Source: [Actinobacillus] rossii (lineage in GTDB: Bacteria; Pseudomonadota; Gammaproteobacteria; Enterobacterales; Pasteurellaceae). From it: a DNA stretch of 64,000 nucleotides. The notes beneath the pieces are model-generated. The model was not told where the DNA came from and did not search any database. It saw only the letters and a program-made list of their open reading frames with translations. The stretch lies in NCBI GenBank assembly GCA_900444965.1, contig UFRQ01000003.1:2170001-2234000 (forward strand), in the 5' to 3' direction. The position numbers and the translations under genes were made by a program. Numbering within the stretch: position 1 is the first letter of the stretch; every line of letters begins with the position of its first letter. Of the stretch, positions 17,935 through 28,323 are shown one piece after another.

Positions 17935-18537
17935 TTATAGTTTGTCAGCATTTTGTTTTAAGTATTTAGCAACACCTTCTGGGTTGTCTTTCATACCTTC
18001 TTTGCCTTTTTCCCATTGTGCTGGGCAAACTTCACCGTGTTCTTCGTGGAATTGTAACGCATCAACCATACGTAACATTTCATCGATGTTACGACCTAAT
18101 GGTAAATCGTTAACCACTTGGTGACGCACGATACCGTTTTTGTCGATTAAGAATGAAGCACGTAATGCCACGCCGGCTTCCGGATGTTCAATACCGTATG
18201 CTTGTGCAATTTCGTGTTTCACGTCTGCCGCTAATGCATATTTCACTTTACCGATACCGCCGTTTTCAGTTGCAGTATTACGCCATGCGTTGTGTGAATA
18301 TTGAGAATCGATTGATACACCAACAACTTCAACACCACGTTTTTTGAATTCTTCATAACGGTGGTCGAATGCGATTAATTCAGATGGGCAAACGAATGTA
18401 AAATCTAATGGGTAGAAGAAAATTACTGCTGCTTTCCCTGCGATATGTTTTTTAAAGTTGAAGTTATCAACGATTTCGCCATTACCTAAAACTGCTGCTG
18501 ATGTGAAATCTGGAGCTGGACGAGTGACTAATACCAT
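17935..18537 (-). CDS. 2-Cys peroxiredoxin (AhpC/TSA family)
   Basis: Thiol peroxidase that reduces hydrogen peroxide and organic peroxides, 200 residues. The peroxidatic cysteine is Cys50 in FYPLDFTFVCPSEL, and the resolving cysteine lies in GEVCPAQW near the C-terminus, the mark of typical 2-Cys enzymes. The start at 18537 is preferred over an upstream in-frame extension because AGGAGA lies just upstream and the protein then begins as usual (MVLVTRPAPDF). No AhpF gene is adjacent, so thioredoxin is the likely reductant. The name tsaA or prxC is used for relatives; I cannot decide which. Confidence 0.92.
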   Translation of the reverse strand: MVLVTRPAPDFTSAAVLGNGEIVDNFNFKKHIAGKAAVIFFYPLDFTFVCPSELIAFDHRYEEFKKRGVEVVGVSIDSQYSHNAWRNTATENGGIGKVKYALAADVKHEIAQAYGIEHPEAGVALRASFLIDKNGIVRHQVVNDLPLGRNIDEMLRMVDALQFHEEHGEVCPAQWEKGKEGMKDNPEGVAKYLKQNADKL

Positions 18538-18687
18538 AATTATTCTCCTAAAGGATGGTTGAAAAAACTTTTGCACCAAACTCAATTCAAGTGCAAAATT
18601 AACGTTGAAAATTCTATGTAAATCGACCGCACTTTGGTAGTCGATTTTATCTATTAAATTAATCAATCTTACCTAACAGGATATAAT

Positions 18688-19881
18688 ATGCAAAATAAAC
18701 ATTCGCTTGCCACCACATTAGTCCACGCTGGACGCAATCAACGTGTTTGTCAAGGCTCGGTCAACCCCGTAATTCAACGTGCTTCATCTCTCGTTTTTGA
18801 GAATCTTGCCCATAAAAAGGAAGCCACCATTAACCGTGCCAAACAAGCGTTATTTTACGGACGTCGTGGCACACTCACCCACTTTGCCTTACAAGATTTA
18901 ATGACAGAAATGGAAAACGGTGCAGGTTGCTATTTATATCCTTGTGGTGCAGCGGCCGTGACAAATTCAATTTTAGCCTTTGTGCAAACTGGCGATCACG
19001 TATTAATGACGGGGGCAGCTTATGAACCAACGCAAGATTTTTGTAACACTATCTTAAGTAAAATGGCAATTAGCACCACCTACTACGATCCATTAATCGG
19101 TGCAAAAATTAAAGATCTGATTCAACCCAATACCAAAGTGCTATTCTTAGAAAGTCCTAGCTCGTTAACCATGGAAGTACAAGATGTGCCAGCTATAGTT
19201 AAAGCTGCGCGCGAAGTCAATCCAGATATTGTGATTATGATAGACAACACTTGGGCAGGCGGAATATTGTTCAAGGCATTAGATTATGGTGTCGATATTT
19301 CTATCCAAGCAGGCACAAAATATTTAGTCGGACATTCTGATGTGATGATTGGCACAGCGGTTTCTAACGCACGTTGTTGGGATCAATTACGTGAAAACTC
19401 TTATCTCATGGGACAAATGGTTGATGCAGATACAGCCTATACTACAGCGCGCGGTATTCGTTCCCTATCAGTGCGCTTTAAACAACATACCGAAAGCAGT
19501 ATCAAAGTCGCAAACTGGCTCAAACAACGTCCCGAAGTCAAAGCGGTTTACCACCCTGCATTACCAAGTTGCCCAGGGCATGAATTTTTTGTCCGTGATT
19601 TCACAGGTTCAGCGGGTTTATTCTCATTTGAGTTAAAAGAAAAACTCAGTTACGATAAACTTTCTGCGTTTATGGATCATTTTGAATTATTCACTATGGC
19701 GTATTCTTGGGGGGGGTATGAAAGTTTGATTTTATATACCCAACCTGAAGAACTAAAACGAATTCGCCCCAATATTGACCGCACTTTGACGGGAACCTTA
19801 ATTCGTGTGCATATTGGGTTTGAAGATGTAAACGAATTAATTGCGGATCTTGAAGCGGGATTTGAACGGTTGCAAGGTTAA
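18688..19881 (+). CDS. metC: Cystathionine beta-lyase (MetC)
   Basis: PLP enzyme that cleaves cystathionine to homocysteine, pyruvate and ammonia, the step before MetH. The protein has 397 residues. Family marks are [16 protein letters not shown] for the phosphate site, the conserved PCGAAAVTN stretch, DNTWAGG with the PLP-binding aspartate, and [18 protein letters not shown] with the Schiff-base lysine near residue 212. [13 protein letters not shown] near the C-terminus is the MetC-type substrate loop. No clear MetJ box was found upstream. An uptake-signal-containing terminator follows. Confidence 0.95.
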   Translation: MQNKHSLATTLVHAGRNQRVCQGSVNPVIQRASSLVFENLAHKKEATINRAKQALFYGRRGTLTHFALQDLMTEMENGAGCYLYPCGAAAVTNSILAFVQTGDHVLMTGAAYEPTQDFCNTILSKMAISTTYYDPLIGAKIKDLIQPNTKVLFLESPSSLTMEVQDVPAIVKAAREVNPDIVIMIDNTWAGGILFKALDYGVDISIQAGTKYLVGHSDVMIGTAVSNARCWDQLRENSYLMGQMVDADTAYTTARGIRSLSVRFKQHTESSIKVANWLKQRPEVKAVYHPALPSCPGHEFFVRDFTGSAGLFSFELKEKLSYDKLSAFMDHFELFTMAYSWGGYESLILYTQPEELKRIRPNIDRTLTGTLIRVHIGFEDVNELIADLEAGFERLQG

Positions 19882-19892
19882 TAAACAATAAA

Positions 19893-19935
19893 AGTGCGGT
19901 CATTTTTGGCAATTTTTTCAGAATGACCGCTAATT
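19893..19935 (+). terminator. metC terminator
   Basis: GCGGTCATT (19896-19904) pairs with AATGACCGC (19922-19930) around a 17-nt loop, followed by TAATTTTTC. The left arm carries an uptake core (AAAGTGCGGTC). Confidence 0.6.
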
Positions 19936-19940
19936 TTTCT

Positions 19941-21114
19941 CTACAATGCTGAAAAGGTAATTCTTGACTCACCATTGGAAAAACCTCTGGCATATCGTCT
20001 TGGGATATGACCTGAAAATTGTCCTTGTTCAGTAATCGTTACTGGGTATTCACAAATTACGCGTTCTTCGACTAAATTATGGCTCAGATCTTCATTTAGT
20101 AATGGCGCAATTTGACTATATAATCGTCACATAACCTGCATACCAACTTTCAGTTCATCTGGATTTGTTGTTTTTATCGTAAATTGGCTGCAACCTTCGT
20201 CACAACCGATGTGCGTAATATCAAAATTGAAGAATTCTTCATCTGGAATTGGCTGTGCATTCATAAAGCCAAACAAACGATCGCTCGCATACACATCTTG
20301 TCTGACATACGGCCAAACACAATCGCGTAAAAAGAACTGATCACTAAAACGGGGGCGTTTCGGATTTTGTTCCATATACGCTTTCATTTTTTCAAACATA
20401 TTCGGCACACTCCCCGATTTTGCTCCCCAAAGCCCGGCTAAAATCAGTTCGGTATGAGAACCGGAATCCCGAATCGTATGAAAACGTTGCCCGCTAGCAA
20501 TCCATTCTTTTACCGCTTTGGCTTCTCGTTGTGAAATCACAGAATCCACATCACGAAATAAAATGTAATTCACAGTCGGGTCATCCATGGCAAGAAAACG
20601 CCACATAGTACCGGGTAATGCGGCTTGTTCACCCGTTATTCGAATCACTTCTGTCTGTTCATGATTCAACCGTTGAATTGCTTGTTCTGGCACGCTGTCA
20701 TCTACATAAAAAACGGCAAACCCAATTTGGATAAATCACTTTGACAATTTGAGCATTGATCACCGCAGGTTCGATATAACTTGATTTATCGCCATACAAA
20801 GAAAAAGCGATAATATTTTTCTCCGAATGAGACTTAACGGCGGGCAATATTGGATCTTCAGGAGCAAAGGCGCTCACATTTTGATCTCTTAATTGTAACG
20901 CCATGGCGCCGAAAATTCCGCACATTTCCCAATTACGTAATGCCCCATAACAATGAGATAACGTATCTAGCGTATTGATGTGAAAAGCATCAATCGAAAA
21001 GGCTTGTTTAGCAACCTTAATCGCGTATTCCCAATTTTCTTGATACAATAAATGAGCCGCGATATTGCTTAGCGTTTCAACTTCATCAACTCTCGAACTA
21101 TTAAATGTCATCAT
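19941..21114 (-). pseudogene. Broken TPR/glycosyltransferase-like gene
   Basis: One ancestral gene of about 390 codons is now split in three. The first part (21114 down to about 20713) has a tetratricopeptide-like pair (LSNIAAHLLYQENWEYAIKV, ...). The reading frame is lost at an A6 run at 20708-20713; removing one base restores PNWVCR-FYVDDSVPEQ. The second part holds a glycosyltransferase-like core with FRDVDS (a DxD-type motif) and ILAGLWG. An in-frame TGA at 20129-20127 then interrupts it, but the same frame continues open for 61 more codons (RLYSQIAPLL...) to a TAG at 19943. A surface-glycan role is likely for the intact form. Confidence 0.78.
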
Positions 21115-21265
21115 ATATTTCTTCTGCAATTTTAAGCCATCATATTTTCAGTTTATTCTACCTAGCTTTAAATTGAAAAACACCTAAAAAAGATAACGTT
21201 TGACACTCCCTTTGCTCCCCCATATCATCTATTAACTTATTCTATATTTATTAACTGGATTTCCA

Positions 21266-24200
21266 ATGCAACACAACCGAATTGAACAATTAAAAACCGC
21301 CCTTGCACAACGCATCTTGATTTTAGACGGCGCGATGGGGACGATGATCCAGCAATTTAAACTGACCGAAGCGGATTTCCGTGGCGAGCGTTTTAAACAT
21401 TCTAGCGTGGATCTGCGTGGTAACAATGATCTGCTTACCCTAACCCAACCTTTAGTGATTTCCTCTATTCACGAAAAATACCTTGAAGCCGGGGCGGATA
21501 TTATTGAAACCAATACGTTCAGTTCCACCACCATTGCACAGGCGGATTACGACTTACAAGCGGTGGCTTATGAGCTGAATTTTGCAGGGGCAAAACTGGC
21601 TCGCATTGCGGCGGATAAGTACAGCACGCCTGAAAAACCGCGTTTTGTGGCAGGTATTCTCGGCCCAACTAACCGAACCGCCTCGATTTCGCCAAATGTG
21701 AACGATCCCGGTTTTCGTAACATTACCTTTATGGAATTAGTCGATGCCTATGCGGAAGCGACCCGTGGCTTAATTGAAGGCGGTTCGGACATCATTATGA
21801 TCGAAACCATCTTCGATACCTTGAACGCCAAAGCTGCTGCCTTTGCCATTGACCAAGTGTTTGAAGAACTGGGCGTGGCATTGCCGATTATGATTTCGGG
21901 GACAATTACCGATGCCTCTGGGCGTACCCTTTCGGGGCAAACTACCGAAGCTTTTTACAACTCACTCCGTCACGCAAAACCGCTCAGTTTTGGTTTGAAC
22001 TGTGCCTTAGGCCCGAAAGAGTTGCGTCCTTATGTGGAAGTGATGTCGAAAATCTGTGAAACCTATGTGTCCGTTCACCCGAATGCAGGCTTGCCGAATG
22101 CCTTTGGCGGCTACGATTTGGGGGCGGAAGAGATGGCGGAGCACATCAAAGAGTGGGCGGAAAGCGGTTTCTTAAATATCGTGGGTGGCTGTTGCGGAAC
22201 CACACCTGAACATATCAAAGCCTTTGCGGACGTAGTGGCTGGAATTAAACCTCGTGCCTTGCCTGAAATCAAAACCGCAATGCGTTTATCTGGGCTTGAA
22301 CCGTTAAACATTGACGATGAAAGCCTGTTTGTGAACGTGGGCGAACGCAATAACGTAACAGGTTCGGCGAAGTTTAAGCGTTTGATTAAAGAAGAAAAAT
22401 TCAGCGAAGCCATTGAGATTGCTATCGATCAGGTGGAAAACGGCGCGCAAGTGATTGACGTGAATATGGACGAAGCCTTACTCGACTCGCAAAAATGTAT
22501 GACCCGTTTCCTTAACATTATGGCGACCGAACCTGATGCGGCAAAAGTGCCTGTGATGATTGACTCGTCCAAATGGGAAGTGATTGAAGCTGGCTTGCAA
22601 TCGGTGCAAGGTAAGGGAATTGTGAACTCTATTTCGCTGAAAGAAGGCGAAGAAAAATTTATCCACCAAGCAAAACTGGTTCGCCGTTATGGTGCGGCGG
22701 TGGTCGTGATGGCGTTTGACGAAGTGGGGCAAGCGGACACCGAAGAACGCAAGGTAGAAATCTGTACCCGAGCCTACGACATTCTCGTGAACCAAGTGGG
22801 CTTTCCGCCTGAAGATATTATTTTCGACCCGAATATTTTTGCTATCGGTACGGGGATTGAAGAACACAATAACTACGGCGTGGACTTTATCAATGCCACA
22901 GGTCGCATTAAACGTAGCCTGCCGCACGCTAAAATTTCGGGCGGTGTGTCGAATGTGTCCTTCTCCTTCCGTGGTAATAATGTGATGCGTGAGGCTATTC
23001 ACGCCGTATTCCTTTACCACGCTATTAAGCAAGGAATGGATATGGGGATCGTGAACGCGGGGCAACTGGCGATTTATGACGATCTCGATCCTGAATTGCG
23101 TGATGTGATTGAAGATGCGGTGCTAAATCGCCGTTCTGATGCGACAGATCGCCTGTTAGATATTGCAGAAAAATACCGAAATGTGACCGCTAGTAACAGT
23201 GAAGATAGCGGCGTTGCCGAATGGCGTACTTGGGCGGTGGAAGAGCGTTTGAAACACGCCCTCGTGAAAGGGATCACCAACTATATTATTGAAGATACCG
23301 AAGAGGCGCGCCAAAAATTCCCGACACCGCTCGAAGTGATCGAAGGGCCGCTAATGGACGGTATGGACGTGGTGGGCGATTTGTTCGGTGACGGCAAAAT
23401 GTTCCTACCGCAAGTGGTGAAATCTGCTCGAGTGATGAAGCAATCGGTCGCCTATTTAGAGCCGTTTATCAACGCCACCAAACAAAAAGGATCATCAAGC
23501 GGTAAAGTGGTCATCGCCACCGTAAAAGGCGACGTGCACGACATCGGTAAAAATATCGTGAGCGTGGTGTTGCAATGTAATAACTTTGAAGTGATCGACT
23601 TAGGCGTAATGGTGCCTGCGGATAAGATCATTCAAACAGCAATTGACGAAAAGGCGGACATCATCGGCTTAAGCGGTTTGATCACGCCGTCCCTTGACGA
23701 AATGGAATACTTCTTAGGAGAAATGAACCGCTTGAATTTGAATATTCCTGTCATTATCGGCGGAGCAACCACCTCCAAAGAGCATACAGCGATTAAACTT
23801 TATCCGAAATATAAACACGAAGTGATTTACACCACCAATGCCTCTCGTGCGGTAACGGTTTGTGCGGCATTGATGAACCCAGACACCAAAGCGGAATTGT
23901 GGGAACGAATGAAGAAAGAGTACGAGCAAATTCAAGAGGCTTTTGCCAACAAAAAAGCCCCACGCAAGCAGTTGCCGATTGAAGAAGCACGCAAAAACGC
24001 TTTCGATGCGTTCAGTGGCGAATGGGCGGATTACCAAGTGCCAACGCCAAAACAAACAGGCATTGTGGAATATAAAAACGTGCCGATTGCGACCTTACGG
24101 AAATTTATCGACTGGTCGCCGTTCTTCCGCTTATGGGGATTAATGGGCGGTTATCCTGATGCCTTTGACTACCCTGAAGGCGGCGAAGAAGCCCGCCGAG

Positions 24201-24955
24201 TGTGGAACGATGCGCAAAAAGTGCTGGACGAATTAGAACAAAATCACAAGCTCAACCCAAGCGGTATTATGGGCATTTTCCCAGCCAACAGTGTGGGCGA
24301 TGATATTGAAATCTATCAAAATGCCGACCGCACTTTAGTGGCTGGCAAAGTCTATAACCTCCGCCAACAAAGCGAACGTGGCAGAAACAGCAAAAGCCCG
24401 TACAATCTCTGCTTGAGCGACTTTATCGCAAGCAAAGCCAGCGGAAAACAAGACTGGTTCGGCATGTTCGCCGTTTGTGCAGGGATTGAAGAACACGACT
24501 TAGTGGAAGGCTACAAAGCCACAGGGGACGACTACAACGCCATCTTGCTCCAAGCGGTCGGCGACCGTTTAGCCGAAGCAATGGCGGAATACCTGCACTT
24601 TGAACTTCGCACCAAAGTGTGGGGATACAGCAACGAAACCTTAGACAACGATCGCCTAATCCGTGAAGAATACATCGGCATCCGCCCAGCCCCCGGCTAC
24701 CCAAGTTGCCCAGAACACACGAAAAAACAGATCATCTGGGATTTACTGGAAGTGGAACAACGCATCGGAATGAAACTCACCGAAAGCTACGCAATGTGGC
24801 CAGCGGCAAGCGTCTGTGGTTGGTACTTCACCCACCCTGCGAGTAACTATTTCACCCTTGGACGCATTGACGAAGATCAAGCGATGGATTATGCGAAACG
24901 CAAGGGGTGGAATGAGAGAGAGATGGTGAAGTGGTTGGGAGTGGCGATGAAGTAG
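21266..24955 (+). CDS. metH: Cobalamin-dependent methionine synthase (MetH)
   Basis: Transfers a methyl group from 5-methyltetrahydrofolate via B12 to homocysteine. The 1229-residue protein has all four modules: homocysteine/zinc domain ([12 protein letters not shown] at the start; zinc cysteines NCALG and GGCCGTTP), pterin domain ([14 protein letters not shown]), B12 domain with VHDIGKNIV and the base-off DxHxxG histidine near residue 760, and the S-adenosylmethionine reactivation domain ([23 protein letters not shown]). Base composition and third-position GC are clearly higher than neighbouring genes, and several AAGCGGT cores occur, which suggests import from another Pasteurellaceae lineage. 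Its ribosome-binding site is weak. Confidence 0.97.
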   Translation: MQHNRIEQLKTALAQRILILDGAMGTMIQQFKLTEADFRGERFKHSSVDLRGNNDLLTLTQPLVISSIHEKYLEAGADIIETNTFSSTTIAQADYDLQAVAYELNFAGAKLARIAADKYSTPEKPRFVAGILGPTNRTASISPNVNDPGFRNITFMELVDAYAEATRGLIEGGSDIIMIETIFDTLNAKAAAFAIDQVFEELGVALPIMISGTITDASGRTLSGQTTEAFYNSLRHAKPLSFGLNCALGPKELRPYVEVMSKICETYVSVHPNAGLPNAFGGYDLGAEEMAEHIKEWAESGFLNIVGGCCGTTPEHIKAFADVVAGIKPRALPEIKTAMRLSGLEPLNIDDESLFVNVGERNNVTGSAKFKRLIKEEKFSEAIEIAIDQVENGAQVIDVNMDEALLDSQKCMTRFLNIMATEPDAAKVPVMIDSSKWEVIEAGLQSVQGKGIVNSISLKEGEEKFIHQAKLVRRYGAAVVVMAFDEVGQADTEERKVEICTRAYDILVNQVGFPPEDIIFDPNIFAIGTGIEEHNNYGVDFINATGRIKRSLPHAKISGGVSNVSFSFRGNNVMREAIHAVFLYHAIKQGMDMGIVNAGQLAIYDDLDPELRDVIEDAVLNRRSDATDRLLDIAEKYRNVTASNSEDSGVAEWRTWAVEERLKHALVKGITNYIIEDTEEARQKFPTPLEVIEGPLMDGMDVVGDLFGDGKMFLPQVVKSARVMKQSVAYLEPFINATKQKGSSSGKVVIATVKGDVHDIGKNIVSVVLQCNNFEVIDLGVMVPADKIIQTAIDEKADIIGLSGLITPSLDEMEYFLGEMNRLNLNIPVIIGGATTSKEHTAIKLYPKYKHEVIYTTNASRAVTVCAALMNPDTKAELWERMKKEYEQIQEAFANKKAPRKQLPIEEARKNAFDAFSGEWADYQVPTPKQTGIVEYKNVPIATLRKFIDWSPFFRLWGLMGGYPDAFDYPEGGEEARRVWNDAQKVLDELEQNHKLNPSGIMGIFPANSVGDDIEIYQNADRTLVAGKVYNLRQQSERGRNSKSPYNLCLSDFIASKASGKQDWFGMFAVCAGIEEHDLVEGYKATGDDYNAILLQAVGDRLAEAMAEYLHFELRTKVWGYSNETLDNDRLIREEYIGIRPAPGYPSCPEHTKKQIIWDLLEVEQRIGMKLTESYAMWPAASVCGWYFTHPASNYFTLGRIDEDQAMDYAKRKGWNEREMVKWLGVAMK

Positions 24956-25012
24956 AAGCTAGATTTCATTTCTGTGAATTAAATAGCATTCTCAATGCTT
25001 ATATTTTTATAT

Positions 25013-25062
25013 TTGAGAACGTAGAAATAGTGTTTTAATAATAAAATAGATACTAGTATCTA
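25013..25062 (+). promoter_or_regulatory. Promoter with a palindromic operator for the DUF262-HEPN cassette
   Basis: TTGAGA (25013-25018) and TAATAA (25036-25041), 17 bp apart, form a plausible promoter. The predicted start coincides with the perfect 16-bp palindrome TAGATACTAGTATCTA (25047-25062), 29 bp before the first ATG. Such a site fits autoregulation or control by a repressor, but no binding protein is shown. Confidence 0.5.
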
Positions 25063-25091
25063 GTAAACTCAATTAACTTAAGGAACTGTAT

Positions 25092-26174
25092 ATGCAAAAG
25101 AAATTTACTGCAAAAATTGTGCAAATTAGTGATATTGTTGAATGGTATTCAAAAGGAGAAATTAATTATTCTCCAAAATACCAGAGAAACAGTGTTTGGA
25201 ACGATAATGCTAAATCCTATCTAATTGATACAATTATAAGAGGAATGCCTATCCCACCTATTTTTTTACATCAACGAGTTGATATTTCTACTAGAAAAAA
25301 TAATAGGGAGGTTATAGATGGTCAGCAAAGACTAAGAGCAATCATTGATTTTGTACACAATGAATCATTTAATATAATGAAGAAACACAATCCTAATGTT
25401 GGGAATATGTTCTTTAGCCAGCTTGATGATGATTATAAAAGAGAAATACTACAATATGAAATCATTGCTCAAGTAATAAATGAAGAAAATGATTCTGTTA
25501 TTTATGATATGTTTTCTAGATTAAACTCAAACAATGTAGTTCTAAATAAACAAGAAATAAGAAACTCAAAATACTGGGGGGACTTTAAAGTTGTTATTTA
25601 TCAATTACTCTCAGAATATAGAAACTTTATGATTGATAATAAAATTGTTACTGAAAGGGAAGTCTCTAGAATGAAAGATGCTGAATTAGTTAATTCACTT
25701 TTAGTTTTATTAATCAAAGGAATAGTATCTGAGACTCCTAACTATATTGATGGAATATATGAAGAGTTTGATGTTGATTTTAAAGACTCTAATATTTTTA
25801 TAGAAAGGTTTGAATTAGTAATGAATGATATCTATGATATTTTTTCATCATTTACTAGAAACAATATATTTAGCAATAAAAATTATTTTTACAGTTTATT
25901 TGCTATATTATCAATAAAAAATAATTTTATATTTAACTTACCAAAAGATATTTCTGAATCAGCATATATTATGAAAGAAAATAACTTTAACTTAAAGAAT
26001 AGGCTAGAAACTTTCATTTCCAATATTGAAAATGCACTATCTAGGGAGTCAACATTAACCCAAGAAGCAAAGATAATCTATCAAGAGCTTAATGAGCTGC
26101 ACAGAAAACACACAACTGATAAAAATAAAAGACAAGAAAGAATTCTAAAATTACTTAAAATTTTAGGAAAGTAA
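25092..26174 (+). CDS. DUF262 (ParB/GmrS-like) protein
   Basis: A 360-residue protein with an N-terminal DUF262 domain, the ParB/Srx-like NTP-binding fold also found in GmrSD and BrxU-type restriction enzymes. Key motifs are KYQRNSVW (residues 29-36), GMPIPPIFL (51-59) and DGQQR (76-80). The C-terminal half is helical and lacks a recognisable DUF1524 HNH domain, so this is not a full GmrSD enzyme. Codon use is much more AT-rich than metH and most neighbours. The gene has a good AAGGAA ribosome-binding site and is followed after one base by a HEPN-like gene, so the two are almost certainly one operon. A role in phage or plasmid defence is inferred. Confidence 0.8.
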   Translation: MQKKFTAKIVQISDIVEWYSKGEINYSPKYQRNSVWNDNAKSYLIDTIIRGMPIPPIFLHQRVDISTRKNNREVIDGQQRLRAIIDFVHNESFNIMKKHNPNVGNMFFSQLDDDYKREILQYEIIAQVINEENDSVIYDMFSRLNSNNVVLNKQEIRNSKYWGDFKVVIYQLLSEYRNFMIDNKIVTEREVSRMKDAELVNSLLVLLIKGIVSETPNYIDGIYEEFDVDFKDSNIFIERFELVMNDIYDIFSSFTRNNIFSNKNYFYSLFAILSIKNNFIFNLPKDISESAYIMKENNFNLKNRLETFISNIENALSRESTLTQEAKIIYQELNELHRKHTTDKNKRQERILKLLKILGK

Positions 26175-26175
26175 T

Positions 26176-26754
26176 ATGGATATAGACCAACTTAATTCAT
26201 ATATAGATGAACAAAATGAATGGGCTGAGAGAACAGAATGTTTCGATATTGCAATTTTTAGATGCTGGATTCAATTTGAAAAATTTCTTATAGAGAAATT
26301 TATTGAATATTCTATTCAACCTATTGGTTCAGAAGATATAAGAAAATTAAAATTTGAGGATGAGGAACACTTTAAAGCTTTCTTAAGAGGAGATAGAACA
26401 TATATAGAATATATATCTAAAATAGAGAAATTATCTAAGCATATATACCATAATAATAAAAATCCTTTTGAGATTTTAATTTCTGATCAAACTTACTCAA
26501 CAGTTTTTGAGAACTTAAGAGTAATTCGAAATCATATTGCTCATGAAAGTGAAGAATCTCAAAAAAAATACCTTAAAAGGATATTTGACTCTAATTCTCA
26601 AAGAATGATATCACCTAATGACTATCTAAAATCTTGGAAAGACCAAGGAAGAACAGAAAGCTATTATTCATTCTATATTAGAAGTATCAAAGAGATGTCT
26701 AACCTAATTGAATCTCCTTTATTTTTTGATGATAGTACAGATATCCTAACCTGA
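26176..26754 (+). CDS. HEPN-like putative RNase, partner of DUF262 protein
   Basis: A mainly alpha-helical protein of 192 residues. It contains RNHIAH at residues 118-123, which fits the Rx4-6H motif of HEPN ribonucleases; an acidic/helical N-terminal half (CWIQFEKFLIEKFIEY) resembles MAE_28990/RiboL-PSP type HEPN proteins. The start is one base after the stop of the DUF262 gene with AGGAAAG upstream, so translation should be coupled. It shares the low GC content of its partner. A toxin or RNase effector of an abortive-infection system is a reasonable inference; a plain structural partner cannot be excluded. Confidence 0.65.
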   Translation: MDIDQLNSYIDEQNEWAERTECFDIAIFRCWIQFEKFLIEKFIEYSIQPIGSEDIRKLKFEDEEHFKAFLRGDRTYIEYISKIEKLSKHIYHNNKNPFEILISDQTYSTVFENLRVIRNHIAHESEESQKKYLKRIFDSNSQRMISPNDYLKSWKDQGRTESYYSFYIRSIKEMSNLIESPLFFDDSTDILT

Positions 26755-26771
26755 GTCGCTCATCACAAGTT

Positions 26772-26804
26772 CCGCAGGCACGAGCAAGATACTCGTGCCT
26801 GCGG
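26772..26804. repeat. GC-rich palindromic repeat / terminator after the HEPN gene
   Basis: CCGCAGGCACGAG and CTCGTGCCTGCGG form a perfect 13-bp stem with a 7-nt loop. No T tract adjoins, so a REP-like repeat is as likely as a terminator. It marks the end of the AT-rich cassette. Confidence 0.6.
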
Positions 26805-26964
26805 CAGATTTTAATAATTTGCAAAATGTTGAGCAAATTTGACCACTTGTAAGACATCCCCACATTTTTCTATTTTGCGTTCTCCATCGAAAAATCTCAC
26901 ATTTCTATTCGACAATTCCCCTACAAGCGGTTAAATTTATCCAAAATTTTGCAAGGGAGATTTT

Positions 26965-27969
26965 ATGACTAAACTTATTCGCAATAGCACCGCTGAGTTT
27001 CTGATTTTCACCAACCAAACCGGCGATCAGAGCATTGAAGTGCGGTATGAAGATAACGAAATTTGGCTAACGCAAAAACGTATTGCTGAGCTTTTTGAAG
27101 TAAATGTGCGTACGGTAAATGAACATTTAAAAAATATTTTTGATAGCGAAGAATTAAATGAGCTTTCAGTTATCCGGAATTTCCGGATAACTGCCGCAGA
27201 CGGCAAAAACTACAACACCAAACACTATAACCTTGACGTAGTGATTTCCGTTGGGTATCGGGTCAATTCTGTGCGAGCAACGCAATTTCGTCAATGGGCG
27301 ACACAAGTATTGCGTGAGTTTGCTCAAAAAGGCTATGTGCTAGATCGTGAACGTATGGAAAATGGTACTTTCTTAGGCGAAGATTATTTTGAACGTTTAT
27401 TGGAAGAAATCCGTGAAATTCGCCTGTCCGAACGCCGTTTTTATCAGAAAATTACCGATATTTACGCTACTGCAGTGGATTACAATAAAAGCGCCCCAAC
27501 AACCAAAACATTTTTCGCCACCGTGCAAAATAAATTACATTACGCCATTCATCAACATACCGCTGCTGAATTAATTGTGGAACGAGCCGATAGCGATAAA
27601 CCGAATATGGGGCTAACCACTTGGGCAAAATCTCCTGATGGCAAGATTTTAAAAAGCGATGTTTCGGTGGCAAAAAATTATTTGAGTAATGAAGAATTAA
27701 AAGATTTAGGGGCAATCGTCAATGCATTTTTAGATTTAGCCGAACGCCGAGCCAGACGACAAATTCCAATGACAATGGAAGATTGGGCAAAACGATTAGA
27801 TATTTTCTTAAATGCAGACGAATCACCCATTTTAGACGGAAAAGGCAAAATCAGTTTTGATGAAGCAAAATTACACGCAGAGACAGAATTTGAAAAATAC
27901 CGCGTTATTCAAGACCGCAATTTTGAAAGCGATTTCGACCGCTTGTTGAAAAGCCAGTCTAAGAGTTAA
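26965..27969 (+). CDS. RhuM family protein
   Basis: A 334-residue RhuM (virulence/DUF4062-type, HTH-containing) protein. The N-terminus has the usual EVRYEDNEIWLTQKRIAELF, a helix-turn-helix related to phage antirepressors, then GYRVNSVRATQFRQWATQVL, which is the family signature. The C-terminal half is the conserved RhuM part (VQNKLHYAIHQHTAAELI). RhuM genes are common in defence and pathogenicity islands and next to type I restriction loci, but their function is not established. Two Actinobacillus-type uptake signals lie at its borders (26923 and, reversed, 27937), unlike the Haemophilus type in core genes. Confidence 0.85.
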   Translation: MTKLIRNSTAEFLIFTNQTGDQSIEVRYEDNEIWLTQKRIAELFEVNVRTVNEHLKNIFDSEELNELSVIRNFRITAADGKNYNTKHYNLDVVISVGYRVNSVRATQFRQWATQVLREFAQKGYVLDRERMENGTFLGEDYFERLLEEIREIRLSERRFYQKITDIYATAVDYNKSAPTTKTFFATVQNKLHYAIHQHTAAELIVERADSDKPNMGLTTWAKSPDGKILKSDVSVAKNYLSNEELKDLGAIVNAFLDLAERRARRQIPMTMEDWAKRLDIFLNADESPILDGKGKISFDEAKLHAETEFEKYRVIQDRNFESDFDRLLKSQSKS

Positions 27970-28015
27970 ACCATCAACAATACAAGGAGAAAACTATCTG
28001 CTAAGCAATCGCTAG

Positions 28016-28300
28016 TTGAATATCAATAGCGGTCAATTTCTTGAAAAACAGGATATTGAACATAAAAAACAGGACATTGAACAAGAAAATATTGATAAAA
28101 CCGGATTTTCAAGTAAAACGAAAAAACATATTGAACAACTTTCCCAGACCTTAGGAGCTGCCGTTTTCTCACGTTCGGAGGTGCTGAATATTTTACCGCT
28201 TTCCGCATCTGCAGCTTCTGAATTACTTAGAAAAATGTTAGAAATCGGCGTGATAGAGAAAGTAGCAGGGCAAGGCAAAGGGAAATATCGATTTCGATAA
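28016..28300 (+). pseudogene. C-terminal remnant of a Fic-family/HTH protein
   Basis: About 94 codons that look like the winged-helix tail of a Fic or AlbA_2-type protein: VFSRSEVLNILPLSASAASELLRKMLE followed by GQGKGKYRFR. There is no ATG and no good ribosome-binding site; the first possible start is TTG at 28016. No catalytic Fic motif is seen upstream. The preceding sequence has an AGGAG box (27984) that may be a relic of the original start. It is a leftover of a larger gene, related in style but not identical to the intact fic gene at 44.7 kb. Confidence 0.6.
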
Positions 28301-28323
28301 ATGGCAAAAACAAGATATTAAAA

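Noticed and set aside
18538..18687. MetJ box or promoter for metC
   Set aside because: No tandem AGACGTCT-like repeats; only a loose dyad around an uptake signal at 18618-18645.
22478..23065. Histidine-rich minus-strand reading frame inside metH
   Set aside because: Shadow of metH; the composition arises from GC-rich codons on the other strand.
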